Assembly (NCBI RefSeq): GCF_029277985.1
Contig: NZ_CP119546.1
Span: forward strand, 2,294,001 to 2,358,000
Direction of reading: 5' to 3'
Length of the DNA: 64,000 nucleotides
Source of the DNA: Providencia stuartii
GTDB lineage: Bacteria; Pseudomonadota; Gammaproteobacteria; Enterobacterales; Enterobacteriaceae
In this document: one piece after another, positions 54,438-63,907 of the stretch
Layout of the letters: each line of letters begins with the position of its first letter
How positions within the stretch are numbered: position 1 is the first letter of the stretch
The notes under the pieces: model-generated
Told to the model about the DNA's origin: nothing
Seen by the model: the letters and a program-made list of their open reading frames with translations, nothing else
The model's database searches: none
Made by a program: the position numbers and the translations under genes

Positions 54438-55268
54438 TTATGATTTCAGATAACGTGCATGAAATGCGATATGCTCGCCAATAAAGCTAGCAATAAAATA
54501 GTAACTGTGGTCATAGCCTTCACGCAAATGCAAAGTAAAATCATGGCGTTTACGCTGACAAACCTCATCAAACAATTCAGGTTGTAATTGTTCTTGATAA
54601 AAAGGGTCGTCAGTTCCCACATCAACCAGCATAGGGGGAGTCGTTTGCGCCTCATTCAGGAGATTGATCGTATCATAGCGCGACCAGAGGGACTTATCCT
54701 CCCCTAAATAAGCCGCAAATGCTTTTTGTCCCCAAGGAACTTGTGATGGTGCAACAATTGGCGCAAACGCTGACAGACTACAATAACGTTCTGAATTACG
54801 TAAGCCAATCATCAATGCGCCATGTCCCCCCATTGAATGACCGAAAATAGCGCGTTTATCATTAACGGGAAAATTGGCTTCAATAAGATTAGGTAATTCT
54901 GACACAATATAGTCATACATTTTATAATGATGATGCCATGGTTCTCTTATCGCATTTAGGTAAAAACCCGCACCTTGCCCTAAATCATAAGCTTCATCAT
55001 CTGCAACCTGTTCCCCTCTAGGACTCGTATCTGGCACAATTAAAACGACACCATGCTCAGCAGCAAATTGTTGTGCTCCCGCTTTCGTAATAAAATTTTG
55101 TTCATTACACGTTAATCCAGATAGCCAATAAATGACAGGGTACTGTTTATTTGCTGAAGTCGACGGCAGATAAACTGCAAATTTCATATCACAATTTAAG
55201 ACGGTAGAGTAATGCTGATAAACATCTTGCCAGCCGCCAAAACAAGCGTGGCGTTCAATCCTTTCCAT
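54438..55268 (-). CDS. fghA: S-formylglutathione hydrolase
   Basis: A 276-residue alpha/beta hydrolase (esterase D family) that splits S-formylglutathione into formate and glutathione, the last step of glutathione-dependent formaldehyde oxidation. Seen: YPVIYWLSGLTCNEQNF, PDTSPRG, the nucleophile elbow GHSMGGHGA, the acidic DVGTDDPFYQEQLQP and the His in EGYDHSYYFIASF. ATG 55268 is preceded by AAGGAG; 12 in-frame codons further upstream are excluded. It follows frmA, with a hairpin in the gap that may lower read-through. Confidence 0.94.
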   Translation of the reverse strand: MERIERHACFGGWQDVYQHYSTVLNCDMKFAVYLPSTSANKQYPVIYWLSGLTCNEQNFITKAGAQQFAAEHGVVLIVPDTSPRGEQVADDEAYDLGQGAGFYLNAIREPWHHHYKMYDYIVSELPNLIEANFPVNDKRAIFGHSMGGHGALMIGLRNSERYCSLSAFAPIVAPSQVPWGQKAFAAYLGEDKSLWSRYDTINLLNEAQTTPPMLVDVGTDDPFYQEQLQPELFDEVCQRKRHDFTLHLREGYDHSYYFIASFIGEHIAFHARYLKS

Positions 55269-55295
55269 TGTGAGCTCCTTATCAATTTGAAAATA

Positions 55296-55329
55296 CAAGC
55301 CCAATAAAAACAGGTTAAAATTGGGCTTG
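55296..55329 (-). terminator. Hairpin between frmA and fghA
   Basis: CAAGCCCAAT (55296-55305) and ATTGGGCTTG (55320-55329) form a perfect 10-bp stem with a 14-nt loop. On the minus strand it comes seven bases after the frmA stop and precedes TATTTTC. It may attenuate read-through into fghA or separate the transcripts. Confidence 0.6.
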
Positions 55330-55336
55330 TTAACCG

Positions 55337-56458
<1,122 letters not shown>

Positions 56459-56464
56459 TTATTA

Positions 56465-56737
56465 TTAACGCAGGTATGTTCGAATGAGAGAAATCGCATC
56501 ATCAACAGATTCTTTTTGGCTTTGCGTAGCCGCTGACGCTTGCAATCCTTCTCGTAAATGACTTTCCAAAACGCCAGCCATTAGCCCATTAACTGCTCCT
56601 CTAATTGCGGCTATTTGCTGTAACACTGCACTGCATTCCACTTCATCTTCTAAAGCGGTTTCCAATGCGAGTAGCTGTCCTTTTAATTTTCTGACTCGTG
56701 TCAAGACGGCTTTTTTCTCTTTCGGTGAATGTGGCAT
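56465..56737 (-). CDS. frmR: Formaldehyde-responsive repressor FrmR
   Basis: A 90-residue CsoR/RcnR-family all-helical repressor. It keeps the residues known for formaldehyde sensing in FrmR: an N-terminal Pro after the initiator Met (PHSPKEKK) and the Cys in VECSAVLQQIAAIRGAVNGLM (about residue 36) with a His in ESHLREGL. Formaldehyde crosslinks Pro2 and Cys35 of adjacent subunits in the E. coli protein and releases DNA. First gene of frmR-frmA-fghA; the operator lies just upstream. Confidence 0.95.
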   Translation of the reverse strand: MPHSPKEKKAVLTRVRKLKGQLLALETALEDEVECSAVLQQIAAIRGAVNGLMAGVLESHLREGLQASAATQSQKESVDDAISLIRTYLR

Positions 56738-56754
56738 AGTCTGTCGCTCATTAT

Positions 56755-56776
56755 ATACATAGGGGGAGTATAGTAT
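56755..56776. promoter_or_regulatory. FrmR operator
   Basis: An imperfect palindrome with a G-tract centre: ATACATAG-GGGGAG-TATAGTAT, 18 bp upstream of the frmR start. A G/C tract flanked by AT-rich arms (here ATAC and GTAT) is the known type of site for CsoR/RcnR/FrmR proteins and resembles the E. coli frm operator. Autoregulation follows. Confidence 0.75.
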
Positions 56777-56903
56777 TTTTCAGGTAATCTGTACAGGAAG
56801 GGCAAATTGATCGCGCCAAAAATGCTCTCTTAGCCCGATGAACTGTTCAGTAACACAGACTTTTTGTACACTCAATCAAAAGGGAAACAAATGAAGTAAT
56901 ATT

Positions 56904-57686
56904 ATGAAAAATAATGAAATATTATTCTATCAACAAGAACGTCATTTCTGGACTGGCATATGTAAAGACACTATTGCTATTAATGATGCAACCATTGCTT
57001 ATTTCTCAGAATTACCGATACCGGCCTTCAGCTTTGTTTATTTACATTCAGGGGCATCTGTCGCTGACTTTACGACTGCTAACAACCTATTTGTTAAACA
57101 AAAAAAGCCTTATATCCTTGTCGTACACGAAGATATTCTTCCACACATGATGTCACTGATTGCAGAGAAACAGTATCAAAGTGATGGAGAAACCACCGCA
57201 ATGGTTTTAACTCGAGCTGAGATGGTCAATCACACCGAGGAGGCACTCCCTGAAGGGTACAAAATCGCACTCTGTAATGATCAGTTAATCGAATGGGCAC
57301 AGCCGCTAATGACTGCATTTGGTACTGAAGATAGTGATGCAGATGAAGATCCTACTGTAATCAATGAATATATTCGCTATCACCAAAGAGCATTACAGCG
57401 TGATATTCAGTCTCAACACTATGTATTATTTAATGAAAACAATACGCCAGTGAGTGCTTTAACACTCACGATAAATGGGAATATGGCACGTCTTGACGAT
57501 ATCGGTACGGATACTCAATATCAACGCCAAGGATTAGCGACTTTACTCATTAAACATGCCTTAAAAACGTGTATAAGAAAAAATATTGAGTGTTGCTTTC
57601 TAGAAGCTTCTAGTGATGGGCTGTCTATTTATCAAAAATTAGGATTTACCCCTCTTTTCCACTATTACAGCTTTATTGTTGAGTAA
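56904..57686 (+). CDS. GNAT acetyltransferase with extra N-terminal domain
   Basis: A 260-residue protein with a C-terminal GNAT domain (acetyl-CoA loop DIGTDTQYQRQGLATLLIKHALKTC and CCFLEASSDGLSIYQKLGFTPLFHYYSF, about residues 190-260) preceded by a domain of about 130 residues, starting YQQERHFWTGICKDTIAINDATIAYF. The same arrangement occurs in the 261-residue gene at 62114-62899: both share FWT.IC at the start, LFVxQKK, ETTAM/VTTAM and RxDDIGT. The N-terminal part may be a degenerate GNAT half. Substrate unknown. Confidence 0.85.
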   Translation: MKNNEILFYQQERHFWTGICKDTIAINDATIAYFSELPIPAFSFVYLHSGASVADFTTANNLFVKQKKPYILVVHEDILPHMMSLIAEKQYQSDGETTAMVLTRAEMVNHTEEALPEGYKIALCNDQLIEWAQPLMTAFGTEDSDADEDPTVINEYIRYHQRALQRDIQSQHYVLFNENNTPVSALTLTINGNMARLDDIGTDTQYQRQGLATLLIKHALKTCIRKNIECCFLEASSDGLSIYQKLGFTPLFHYYSFIVE

Positions 57687-57910
57687 GATCGCTGAGTAAA
57701 ATTAATTCATTAATACGGCTTATTCACTGTCGTTCTTTTCGTGAATGTCTACGCTTTCATCCGCAAAAAGCACTGTATCTAGGAAAAAGGCGCTTATTCT
57801 TACTTGAATAAACATTAAGGTAACTTAAAAATGTGTATGTCGCCCCGCATTTATCAATTAGAAGAACAACCTTTGCAGATCAGTGAATTTGAATTAAAAA
57901 CAGTCAAGTA

Positions 57911-57934
57911 AGCTAATTAACGCGTTAATTAGCT
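57911..57934. repeat. Perfect 24-bp palindrome
   Basis: AGCTAATTAACG followed directly by its exact reverse complement. It has no T-tract and no loop, so it looks more like a protein-binding or cruciform site than a terminator; it starts at the stop codon of a 26-codon frame. Confidence 0.6.
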
Positions 57935-58029
57935 CACACAATAGGTTTATGGAAGGCATCAATTTTACGCCCAAACGAATATATTGAGGCTTAAATAAAC
58001 GCGTAAAACTCCCTATTCATCATTAGCTA

Positions 58030-58057
58030 TTAGCCTCCCATTATCGAAGGAGGCTAA
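58030..58057 (-). terminator. Hairpin after the secreted hydrolase gene
   Basis: TTAGCCTCC (58030-58038) pairs with GGAGGCTAA (58049-58057) around 10 nt, directly after the minus-strand stop at 58063. The tail on that strand is not T-rich. Confidence 0.45.
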
Positions 58058-58062
58058 AAATG

Positions 58063-58983
58063 CTATTTATCGATCGCGCGATACCATTTCTGAATATCGT
58101 TGACGATGACATTTGTCTGTGACTTCCCTTTATCATCAATAAAAAAGTGGTCAAGGTCTGGGTAAGTCTTGAACGATACATGATTGTTATTAACGTATCC
58201 CATCATCCTCATTACGCTATGCGGATCAACATGAGTATCGTTCATGGTTTGTATGACTAAATGGGGCGTTTTAACTGATTGCAGTAATTTTTGATTGTTA
58301 ATCATTAACATTTCACGCCACCATTTTTTTCCATGTTCACTTGGATAATTATCTTGTTGTAATTTATTTTGTACTACATCCTTAGCAAATTGCTTAAAAC
58401 CTTCAATGGCGTGTGATGATTCTTCACTAGGTACTGTTTTTTCGATGCTATACAGCACATCATTAATAAAAAATGCGCCACCACCATTAAGTGAAATAGA
58501 CGCATGAACCATGTCAGTATCAGCCACAATCAAATTTGTCACCACAGCCCCTTCGCTTCCACCAAGTAAAACAATGTGTTGGTAACTATTTTTAAAATGC
58601 GCTAACAGTGTTAAATAGTTATCTTTACGTTCTAATGGCGAATCATTCTCCATATAAGCAATAGGACAATCCTCCGCTGAGACTTCTTTTCCGTCTTTGC
58701 CAACTTGACTATCTAACCCTGTTTTTTCAACCAATAAGATATCATTATCTGGAAACGCGATAGCAAAGTTTTCTACCATATTGGTATTATTAATCACACT
58801 TCGACAATCAGAACCTTGAATTAAGACCAGCAAGTTTTCAGCGGGTTGCTCGTTTTGTTTGAGAAGATAATAGTGAATCTCTTTGCCTTGTTTATTTTGA
58901 ATTTTTTGTAATTCAGGTGAACTATTAGCTTGATTCGCTATAAAAAAACTCATACTACATAAAATAACAGGGAGTATTTTCAT
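58063..58983 (-). CDS. Secreted alpha/beta hydrolase
   Basis: A 306-residue protein with a signal peptide (ILPVILCSMSFFIANQANSS) and an alpha/beta-hydrolase core: an oxyanion-side LLVLIQGSDCRS, the nucleophile elbow VLLGGSEGAVVTNLIV (G-x-S-x-G), the acid in TMNDTHVDPHSVM and His in YPDLDHFFIDD. It would act in the periplasm or outside. The family name and substrate are unknown; dienelactone-hydrolase- or peptidase-like enzymes are possible. Long AT-rich DNA (706 bp) separates it from ybjJ upstream. Confidence 0.85.
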   Translation of the reverse strand: MKILPVILCSMSFFIANQANSSPELQKIQNKQGKEIHYYLLKQNEQPAENLLVLIQGSDCRSVINNTNMVENFAIAFPDNDILLVEKTGLDSQVGKDGKEVSAEDCPIAYMENDSPLERKDNYLTLLAHFKNSYQHIVLLGGSEGAVVTNLIVADTDMVHASISLNGGGAFFINDVLYSIEKTVPSEESSHAIEGFKQFAKDVVQNKLQQDNYPSEHGKKWWREMLMINNQKLLQSVKTPHLVIQTMNDTHVDPHSVMRMMGYVNNNHVSFKTYPDLDHFFIDDKGKSQTNVIVNDIQKWYRAIDK

Positions 58984-59689
58984 GTCATAACCATAATAAC
59001 CAATATATTATATATTCCTAACAAGTATAGACATCTAACGCTATATAAATATACACCGAAAATGCTCTTTTATATAATATAGATATGATAGATTAAAAAG
59101 CGTTTTTCATTATGCGATTGAATCAATGCACCGTATACATTAATTAAGGAAAACAGATAAATACAGCAACATATACGCATTAGTATTTAATTTTGTTCAC
59201 TACATTTCACCAACCACTGTGGGTTAAAAATAATATGATAATTCTATAACCCGCCATCAGTCAGTTTTCATAATATGTTGTCGCGTATTAAACCTCCACA
59301 TCTCCTTTTCTAAATAGAAAAAGAAAATATGTTATAAACTATTTATTCCCACATTATTATTTGTACAAAAACGCATGCTGTTTTTCTACCATTGATAAAT
59401 TAGCTACATCAATTTCCATAATAATTAACATTATTTATTTTCACGCAGCAAAAGGGTCATCTGAACCTAGTACAGATAAAAATGAATAATTACCTTAATT
59501 TCACACTTTCCCCTATGATCTTGTCTCTTTAATCCTTATTATAATCAGCGCTCACCACGAACGTTCATGTTCGATGAGAACAACATCAACATTGCATGAT
59601 ACGGGCAAATAATTGCCTTATTTGACATGAGTAGGTTGAAATAAGCTTCATCATAAACCATTTAATAACTAAACTAAATTATTGATACA
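58984..59689. other. 700-bp AT-rich intergenic region
   Basis: The longest non-coding stretch of the window. It is very AT-rich, and both strands are closed by frequent stops. It includes an inverted repeat CGAAC-GTTCAT-GTTCG (59558-59573), with GAACGTTC inside, near the ybjJ promoter side. Between the two divergent genes it must hold both promoters; I see nothing resembling a tRNA or a structured RNA. Confidence 0.45.
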
Positions 59690-60853
59690 ATGACTTCATC
59701 TTCAGAATTATTAAACACAACACCGGCTATGCCTCCGGCAAAAAAAGAACAAATCGCCACACGAATTATTTTCTTCATTTCTGGCTTTGCAACAGCGTCA
59801 TGGGCTGCAATCGTTCCTTTCGTTAAAATCAATACTGGTGCCAATGACGCCACATTGGGTCTATTGTTATTATGTTTCGGCGTTGGGGCGTTAGTTGCTA
59901 TGCCTTTAACCGGCGCGCTGGCTGCTAAATTTGGTTGTCGTAAGCTCATGGTTGCAGCGACGATCCTCTTTTGCTTCATGCTCCCTTTATTACCGGCTAT
60001 TTCACAGATCAGTATTTTGATCGTCTGCCTATTTGTTTTCGGCGTCGGTATCGGACTTACTGATTGCGCAATGAATATACAGGCAGTGATCGTTGATAAA
60101 GCGTCTGAAAAGCCGATTATTTCTGGCTTTCATGGTTACTTTAGCGTTGGTGGGATCGCGGGGGCTGGAGCAATGAGTGCTATTTTATTAGTCGGCATTC
60201 CGCCAATTATCGCTGCCACGATAATTTCGCTTGTCTGTTTATTATTACTTTCAATGAGCTTTAAAGGCTTTCTAGGTTATGCCAATGCACCGACTGGCCC
60301 GCTAATTGCGATACCTAAAGGTATCGTCTTAGTTTTTGGTATTATCTGTTTTGCTATTTTTCTCGCGGAAGGAACCGTTTTAGATTGGAGTGCAGTCTTT
60401 TTAATTGAGCATCATGGTTTAAAAGAGTCTCTCGGGGGGCTTGGCTTTACTGCATTTGCTACCACCATGACCATTGGCCGCTTAACCGGAGATCGAATTG
60501 TTATGCGTGTCGGTTCCGCTCGCGTAGTATTTTGGGGCGCTCTTTTAGCTTGTTTTGGCTTTATTATTGCAGTGTTATCTCCATATTTATCCATTGCTAT
60601 TATGGGTTATGCCTTAGTTGGTGCAGGTTGCTCTAACATTGTTCCTGTCATGTTTGCGGCAATAGGTAAACAGAATACAATGCCAGAAGCCCTCGCCGTT
60701 CCAGCCGTTTCGACGTTAGGTTACCTAGGGATTTTGGCTGGTCCTGCTGCTATCGGCTTTGTCGCATTTCAATTCACTTTAGCAACTGCACTACTAATGA
60801 TTGCTTCATTATTAATCATCATTGCTATTATTTCTAAATTTATAAGGGTTTAA
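59690..60853 (+). CDS. ybjJ: MFS transporter YbjJ-like
   Basis: A 387-residue, 12-helix MFS protein closely matching E. coli YbjJ: IIFFISGFATASWAAIVPFVKINTGANDATLGLLLLCFGVGAL, then GKFGCRK-type motif AAKFGCRKLMVAA, and TDCAMNIQAVIVDKASEKPIISGFHGYFSVGG, a signature of that family. The substrate is not established. Preceded by a long promoter region and followed by a hairpin; it probably forms its own unit. Confidence 0.87.
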   Translation: MTSSSELLNTTPAMPPAKKEQIATRIIFFISGFATASWAAIVPFVKINTGANDATLGLLLLCFGVGALVAMPLTGALAAKFGCRKLMVAATILFCFMLPLLPAISQISILIVCLFVFGVGIGLTDCAMNIQAVIVDKASEKPIISGFHGYFSVGGIAGAGAMSAILLVGIPPIIAATIISLVCLLLLSMSFKGFLGYANAPTGPLIAIPKGIVLVFGIICFAIFLAEGTVLDWSAVFLIEHHGLKESLGGLGFTAFATTMTIGRLTGDRIVMRVGSARVVFWGALLACFGFIIAVLSPYLSIAIMGYALVGAGCSNIVPVMFAAIGKQNTMPEALAVPAVSTLGYLGILAGPAAIGFVAFQFTLATALLMIASLLIIIAIISKFIRV

Positions 60854-60907
60854 TGCATCCCCAATATTCTTAGAGGAACATTAATGCGTTGTGCTGAGTC
60901 ACACTGA

Positions 60908-60937
60908 TGCACCTTAATCATAGCATGGTAAGGTGCA
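60908..60937 (+). terminator. Hairpin after ybjJ
   Basis: TGCACCTTA (60908-60916) and TAAGGTGCA (60929-60937) form a perfect 9-bp stem with a 12-nt loop, 55 bp after the stop. No T-tract follows, so termination is uncertain. Confidence 0.45.
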
Positions 60938-61015
60938 ATACCATCTGCTCAAAATAGAAACTTACTTATTGATTAATAAGATAAAACTATAAAATTCAGG
61001 TCAAGAGGGAAACAT

Positions 61016-62110
61016 TTGAAACAAAATAATAAAATTATTATTGTAGGTGCTGGCATTGTTGGCACAACTCTAGCTTGGTATTTATCGCGTCATTTTAAGG
61101 GACAAATTACCCTGATTGATGCACATGAAGCAGCCAGTGGAGTCACTCAACATGCATTTGCTTGGCTCAATGTTTCTTATGGTCGCCCTAATGAATATAG
61201 TGCATTCAGAAAGCAAGCGCTTGATGAATGGCGTTCGCTGGATAAATTAACGCAAGGCCAACTCGGCATTAATTGGAGCGGAGCCATTAGCTGGCAACAT
61301 GATAGAGAAGCGACACAACAATTTATTGATTCACATAAAAAAACAGGATTTAACATTACTGCCCTCAACAAGCAGCAGCTACAAGCACTGGAGCCTAATC
61401 TATTTACACTTCCTGAGCTGGCGGCTTTTTCTGTTGATGAAGGCTACGTCGACCCTGTTTATGTGACAAAAACGCTTCTTGAGCTTGCCATAAATCAAGG
61501 GGTAAACTATTTACCCAATACCGCGGTACGAACGCTGTTACAAGAAAATGATAAAATTATTGGCGTTACGACTTCAACAAGCCGTTTATATGCAGATCAG
61601 GTCATTATTACCGCAGGTCTAGGTGCTATCGAGCTATTACAACCGTTACACGTTACGCTACCTATAGCCCCTTCACCTTCAATTATTGCTCATTTTCAAG
61701 ATGTTAATGCCACTCCCGCTATGCGGCATATCCTCTCGACTCCTGATATGGAAGTCCGCCCTACAACAAACGGAAATACCTTATGTGCGGAAGATTACAT
61801 TGATGAGCAACCTCAGCACAGTGCGAGCAATATCGCACAAAATGCCTTATCCGTTATTCAAAATTCATTTATAGGTACAGATACATTAGTCTTACAGAAA
61901 GCGTTCGTAGGAATGCGACCTATGCCACAAGATGAATTGCCAATTGTTGGGAAAGTTGCTGATTTTAGTGGTTTATATATTATAAGTATGCATGCTGCTA
62001 TCACACTTGCACCGCTGATTTGCCATTTGGCGCAAGATGAAATAATACATGGCATAGAAAAAACAGCACTTAGCCCTTATCGATTAACACGCTTTGCGTC
62101 AGGTAACTGA
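61016..62110 (+). CDS. FAD-dependent amine/amino-acid oxidoreductase (DAO family)
   Basis: A 364-residue flavoenzyme of the D-amino-acid/glycine oxidase superfamily. Seen: the N-terminal dinucleotide motif IIIVGAGIVGTTLAWYLSRH, ASGVTQHAFAWLNVSYGRPNEYS, the substrate domain, and a C-terminal RPMPQDELPIVGKV with a final G-x-x-x-A/H region YIISMHAAITLAPLI. The start is a TTG at 61016: the strong GAGGGA lies seven bases upstream and the next in-frame ATG is far inside the fold. It is followed after 3 bp by a GNAT gene, so the two are coupled. Likely oxidises an amine or imino acid; substrate unknown. Confidence 0.88.
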   Translation: MKQNNKIIIVGAGIVGTTLAWYLSRHFKGQITLIDAHEAASGVTQHAFAWLNVSYGRPNEYSAFRKQALDEWRSLDKLTQGQLGINWSGAISWQHDREATQQFIDSHKKTGFNITALNKQQLQALEPNLFTLPELAAFSVDEGYVDPVYVTKTLLELAINQGVNYLPNTAVRTLLQENDKIIGVTTSTSRLYADQVIITAGLGAIELLQPLHVTLPIAPSPSIIAHFQDVNATPAMRHILSTPDMEVRPTTNGNTLCAEDYIDEQPQHSASNIAQNALSVIQNSFIGTDTLVLQKAFVGMRPMPQDELPIVGKVADFSGLYIISMHAAITLAPLICHLAQDEIIHGIEKTALSPYRLTRFASGN

Positions 62111-62113
62111 AAT

Positions 62114-62899
62114 ATGAATATTCCGCTCTATTATTTAAGGCATTATCAGTCCATTGAAAAAACGTTTTGGACCTCGATTTGTGAGCACAGTATCCAAATT
62201 GAGCAACATACGATTTGTTACCTTACACCGCTAAATTCGCCTGTATTTAACTTTATCTATCTTCAGCCTGAGTCATCTGTTCAAGCATTCAAACAAGCCC
62301 ATCATCTGTTTGTAGCACAAAAGAAAAACCATACGTTGGTGCTTCCTGAAGAGATGCAACAAGAAATCGTCAATGAAGCGCTGGCGTTAGGTTACAAACG
62401 TGACAGCGTCACGACGGCCATGGCATTATCCCTAGATAAACAACTTACTGTAGAATTACCTAAAAATCAGGTGGATATTGTATTTGCCAACCATGATCTA
62501 TCCTTATGGGCAAAACCTTTAGTCTCTGCTTTTTATATCTCAGATGAGCACGATAAAGTCGTTAATGAGTATGTTCGTTATCATGAAGATGCTTTACAAC
62601 AAGGTGCCCCTCAATTCCATCTTGTTCTATTGGTTGATGGTGAGCCAGCCACCTCAATGACCGTCACTATTGAAGGGGTTCTGGCTCGTTTTGATGACAT
62701 CGGTACCGAACCTACCCACCAAGGGAAAGGCTATGCAACACAATTAATTGCTTATGCACTTGCATTTTGCCGCCAACAAGGTGTCGAGCACTGTTTCCTT
62801 GATGCGTCAGAAGCAGGGTTTGATCTATACAAAAAATTCGGTTTTGAACCACTATTTCGTTATATAAACTATGTCTGGTGTAAGTCACTTATTAATTGA
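62114..62899 (+). CDS. GNAT acetyltransferase coupled to the FAD oxidase
   Basis: A 261-residue GNAT protein with an N-terminal accessory domain, starting LYYLRHYQSIEKTFWTSICEHSIQI, and a C-terminal GNAT domain with DDIGTEPTHQGKGYATQLIAYALAFCRQQG and CFLDASEAGFDLYKKFGFEPLFRYINYVW. It is a paralogue of the gene at 56904-57686. The 3-bp distance to the FAD oxidase gene suggests co-translation and a shared pathway, for instance acetylation of an amine substrate or product; that is inference. Confidence 0.87.
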   Translation: MNIPLYYLRHYQSIEKTFWTSICEHSIQIEQHTICYLTPLNSPVFNFIYLQPESSVQAFKQAHHLFVAQKKNHTLVLPEEMQQEIVNEALALGYKRDSVTTAMALSLDKQLTVELPKNQVDIVFANHDLSLWAKPLVSAFYISDEHDKVVNEYVRYHEDALQQGAPQFHLVLLVDGEPATSMTVTIEGVLARFDDIGTEPTHQGKGYATQLIAYALAFCRQQGVEHCFLDASEAGFDLYKKFGFEPLFRYINYVWCKSLIN

Positions 62900-63226
62900 C
62901 GGTTTTTAGCGAATAGGCCACAGATTAAACAACGGGTTTTATAATAGTACATTAACGAGTGGCCTCGCTTTATCACGCTCTAAACATTTAATATTGTATT
63001 GAAATAAGCAAGTGTAGGCAGCTATCGACAGCTGCTTATGTGTCACTTGTCTGCTGAAATCAAATAGTAAAGCATTCTTTGTTTGATCATTTAAAATAAT
63101 CAACAAGTAAAATCCACCTTTCCTTCTCCTTTATACGACCTCAGCGGGAGATAATTTATTATTTACGCTGAGTTTGTATCAGGCAATTAATCTGCATGAC
63201 ACATTGACGATAAGATCACTCAAGTT
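62900..63226. other. Gap before the P-loop NTPase gene
   Basis: About 327 bp. It has a short perfect inverted repeat GCAGCT-ATCGAC-AGCTGC (63018-63035), which may act as a weak terminator for the preceding operon. No coding frame, RNA gene or other repeat is seen. Confidence 0.4.
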
Positions 63227-63778
63227 ATGAAAATCAATATTATAGGCTGTAGTGGTAGTGGAAAAAGCACTCTCGGTCATACCTTATCTTCACTTTATTC
63301 CATCCCGTATATTGAGCTGGATGCACTTTATTGGCAAAAAAATTGGCAGCACTCTAGTGATGAGCAATTAAAAGAAAAGTTAACTCAGGCATTCCTAGCC
63401 GCACCAAATGGTTGGGTACTTGATGGGAACTATACCCGTACACAACCGATTAAATGGCAAGAGGTTGATCTGGTGATTTGGCTAGATTATTCATTTTCTA
63501 GAACCTTATATCAGTCAATACGCAGAGCGCTATATCGAATCATCAGCCAAAAAGAGCTGTGGCCTAATACTGGAAATAATGAAACATGGAAAAAAACTTT
63601 TTTTAGTCGTGATTCTATTCTGCTATGGGTGCTAAAAACCTATCACAAAGGAAAAGCACCAAGAATTGCAAGTATGATAAATAAGCAATATCAACACATT
63701 CGCTTTATCCGACTAACAACACCAAAAGAGACTGCGTTTTTCTTAAAGCGAATACAAGAAGATATCAATAACCCGTGA
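63227..63778 (+). CDS. P-loop NTPase, FlaR/topology-modulation kinase-like
   Basis: A 183-residue nucleotide-binding protein starting MKINIIGCSGSGKSTLGHTLSSLY, a classical Walker A at residues 7-15, with ELDALYWQKNWQ, WVLDGNYTRTQ and LVIWLDYSFSRTLYQSIRRALYR. This is the pattern of small adenylate-kinase-like proteins annotated as FlaR or DNA-topology-modulation proteins in many bacteria. Its substrate is unknown; kinase activity is inferred. ATG 63227 begins the P-loop directly. No partner nearby. Confidence 0.85.
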   Translation: MKINIIGCSGSGKSTLGHTLSSLYSIPYIELDALYWQKNWQHSSDEQLKEKLTQAFLAAPNGWVLDGNYTRTQPIKWQEVDLVIWLDYSFSRTLYQSIRRALYRIISQKELWPNTGNNETWKKTFFSRDSILLWVLKTYHKGKAPRIASMINKQYQHIRFIRLTTPKETAFFLKRIQEDINNP

Positions 63779-63818
63779 TAACACCCGACTCTTATAGGCA
63801 AATCACAATGAAAGAGAA

Positions 63819-63845
63819 TTATCACGCTAACAGCTAGCGTGATAA
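63819..63845. terminator. Strong hairpin between convergent genes
   Basis: A perfect 11-bp stem, TTATCACGCTA (63819-63829) / TAGCGTGATAA (63835-63845), with a 5-nt loop, lies between the P-loop gene and the gene entering from the right edge. It probably ends both. Confidence 0.75.
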
Positions 63846-63907
63846 CCACATTCACTCGCTTTTATTGAATATAGGCGGTTTGGCAAACTTTCCACCCCTT
63901 GTTACCT

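Larger units (their letters stand above)
57687..58062. other. Gap with a 26-codon frame and a 24-bp palindrome
   Basis: About 376 bp. It holds an ATG at 57831 opening a 26-codon frame (AAGGT about nine bases upstream; MCMSPRIYQLEEQ at its start), which ends in TAA at the first base of a perfect palindrome (57911-57934). The rest, including the region before the hydrolase terminator, shows nothing more. Confidence 0.4.

Noticed and set aside
57831..57911. A 26-codon gene as a confident CDS.
   Set aside because: It has only a Shine-Dalgarno and length on its side; no family or conservation could be checked.
62400..62417. GTGACAGCGTCACGA-like sequence inside the GNAT gene, similar to the mnmH upstream repeat.
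   Set aside because: It is inside a conserved coding region and a single short match, so chance is the likelier explanation.
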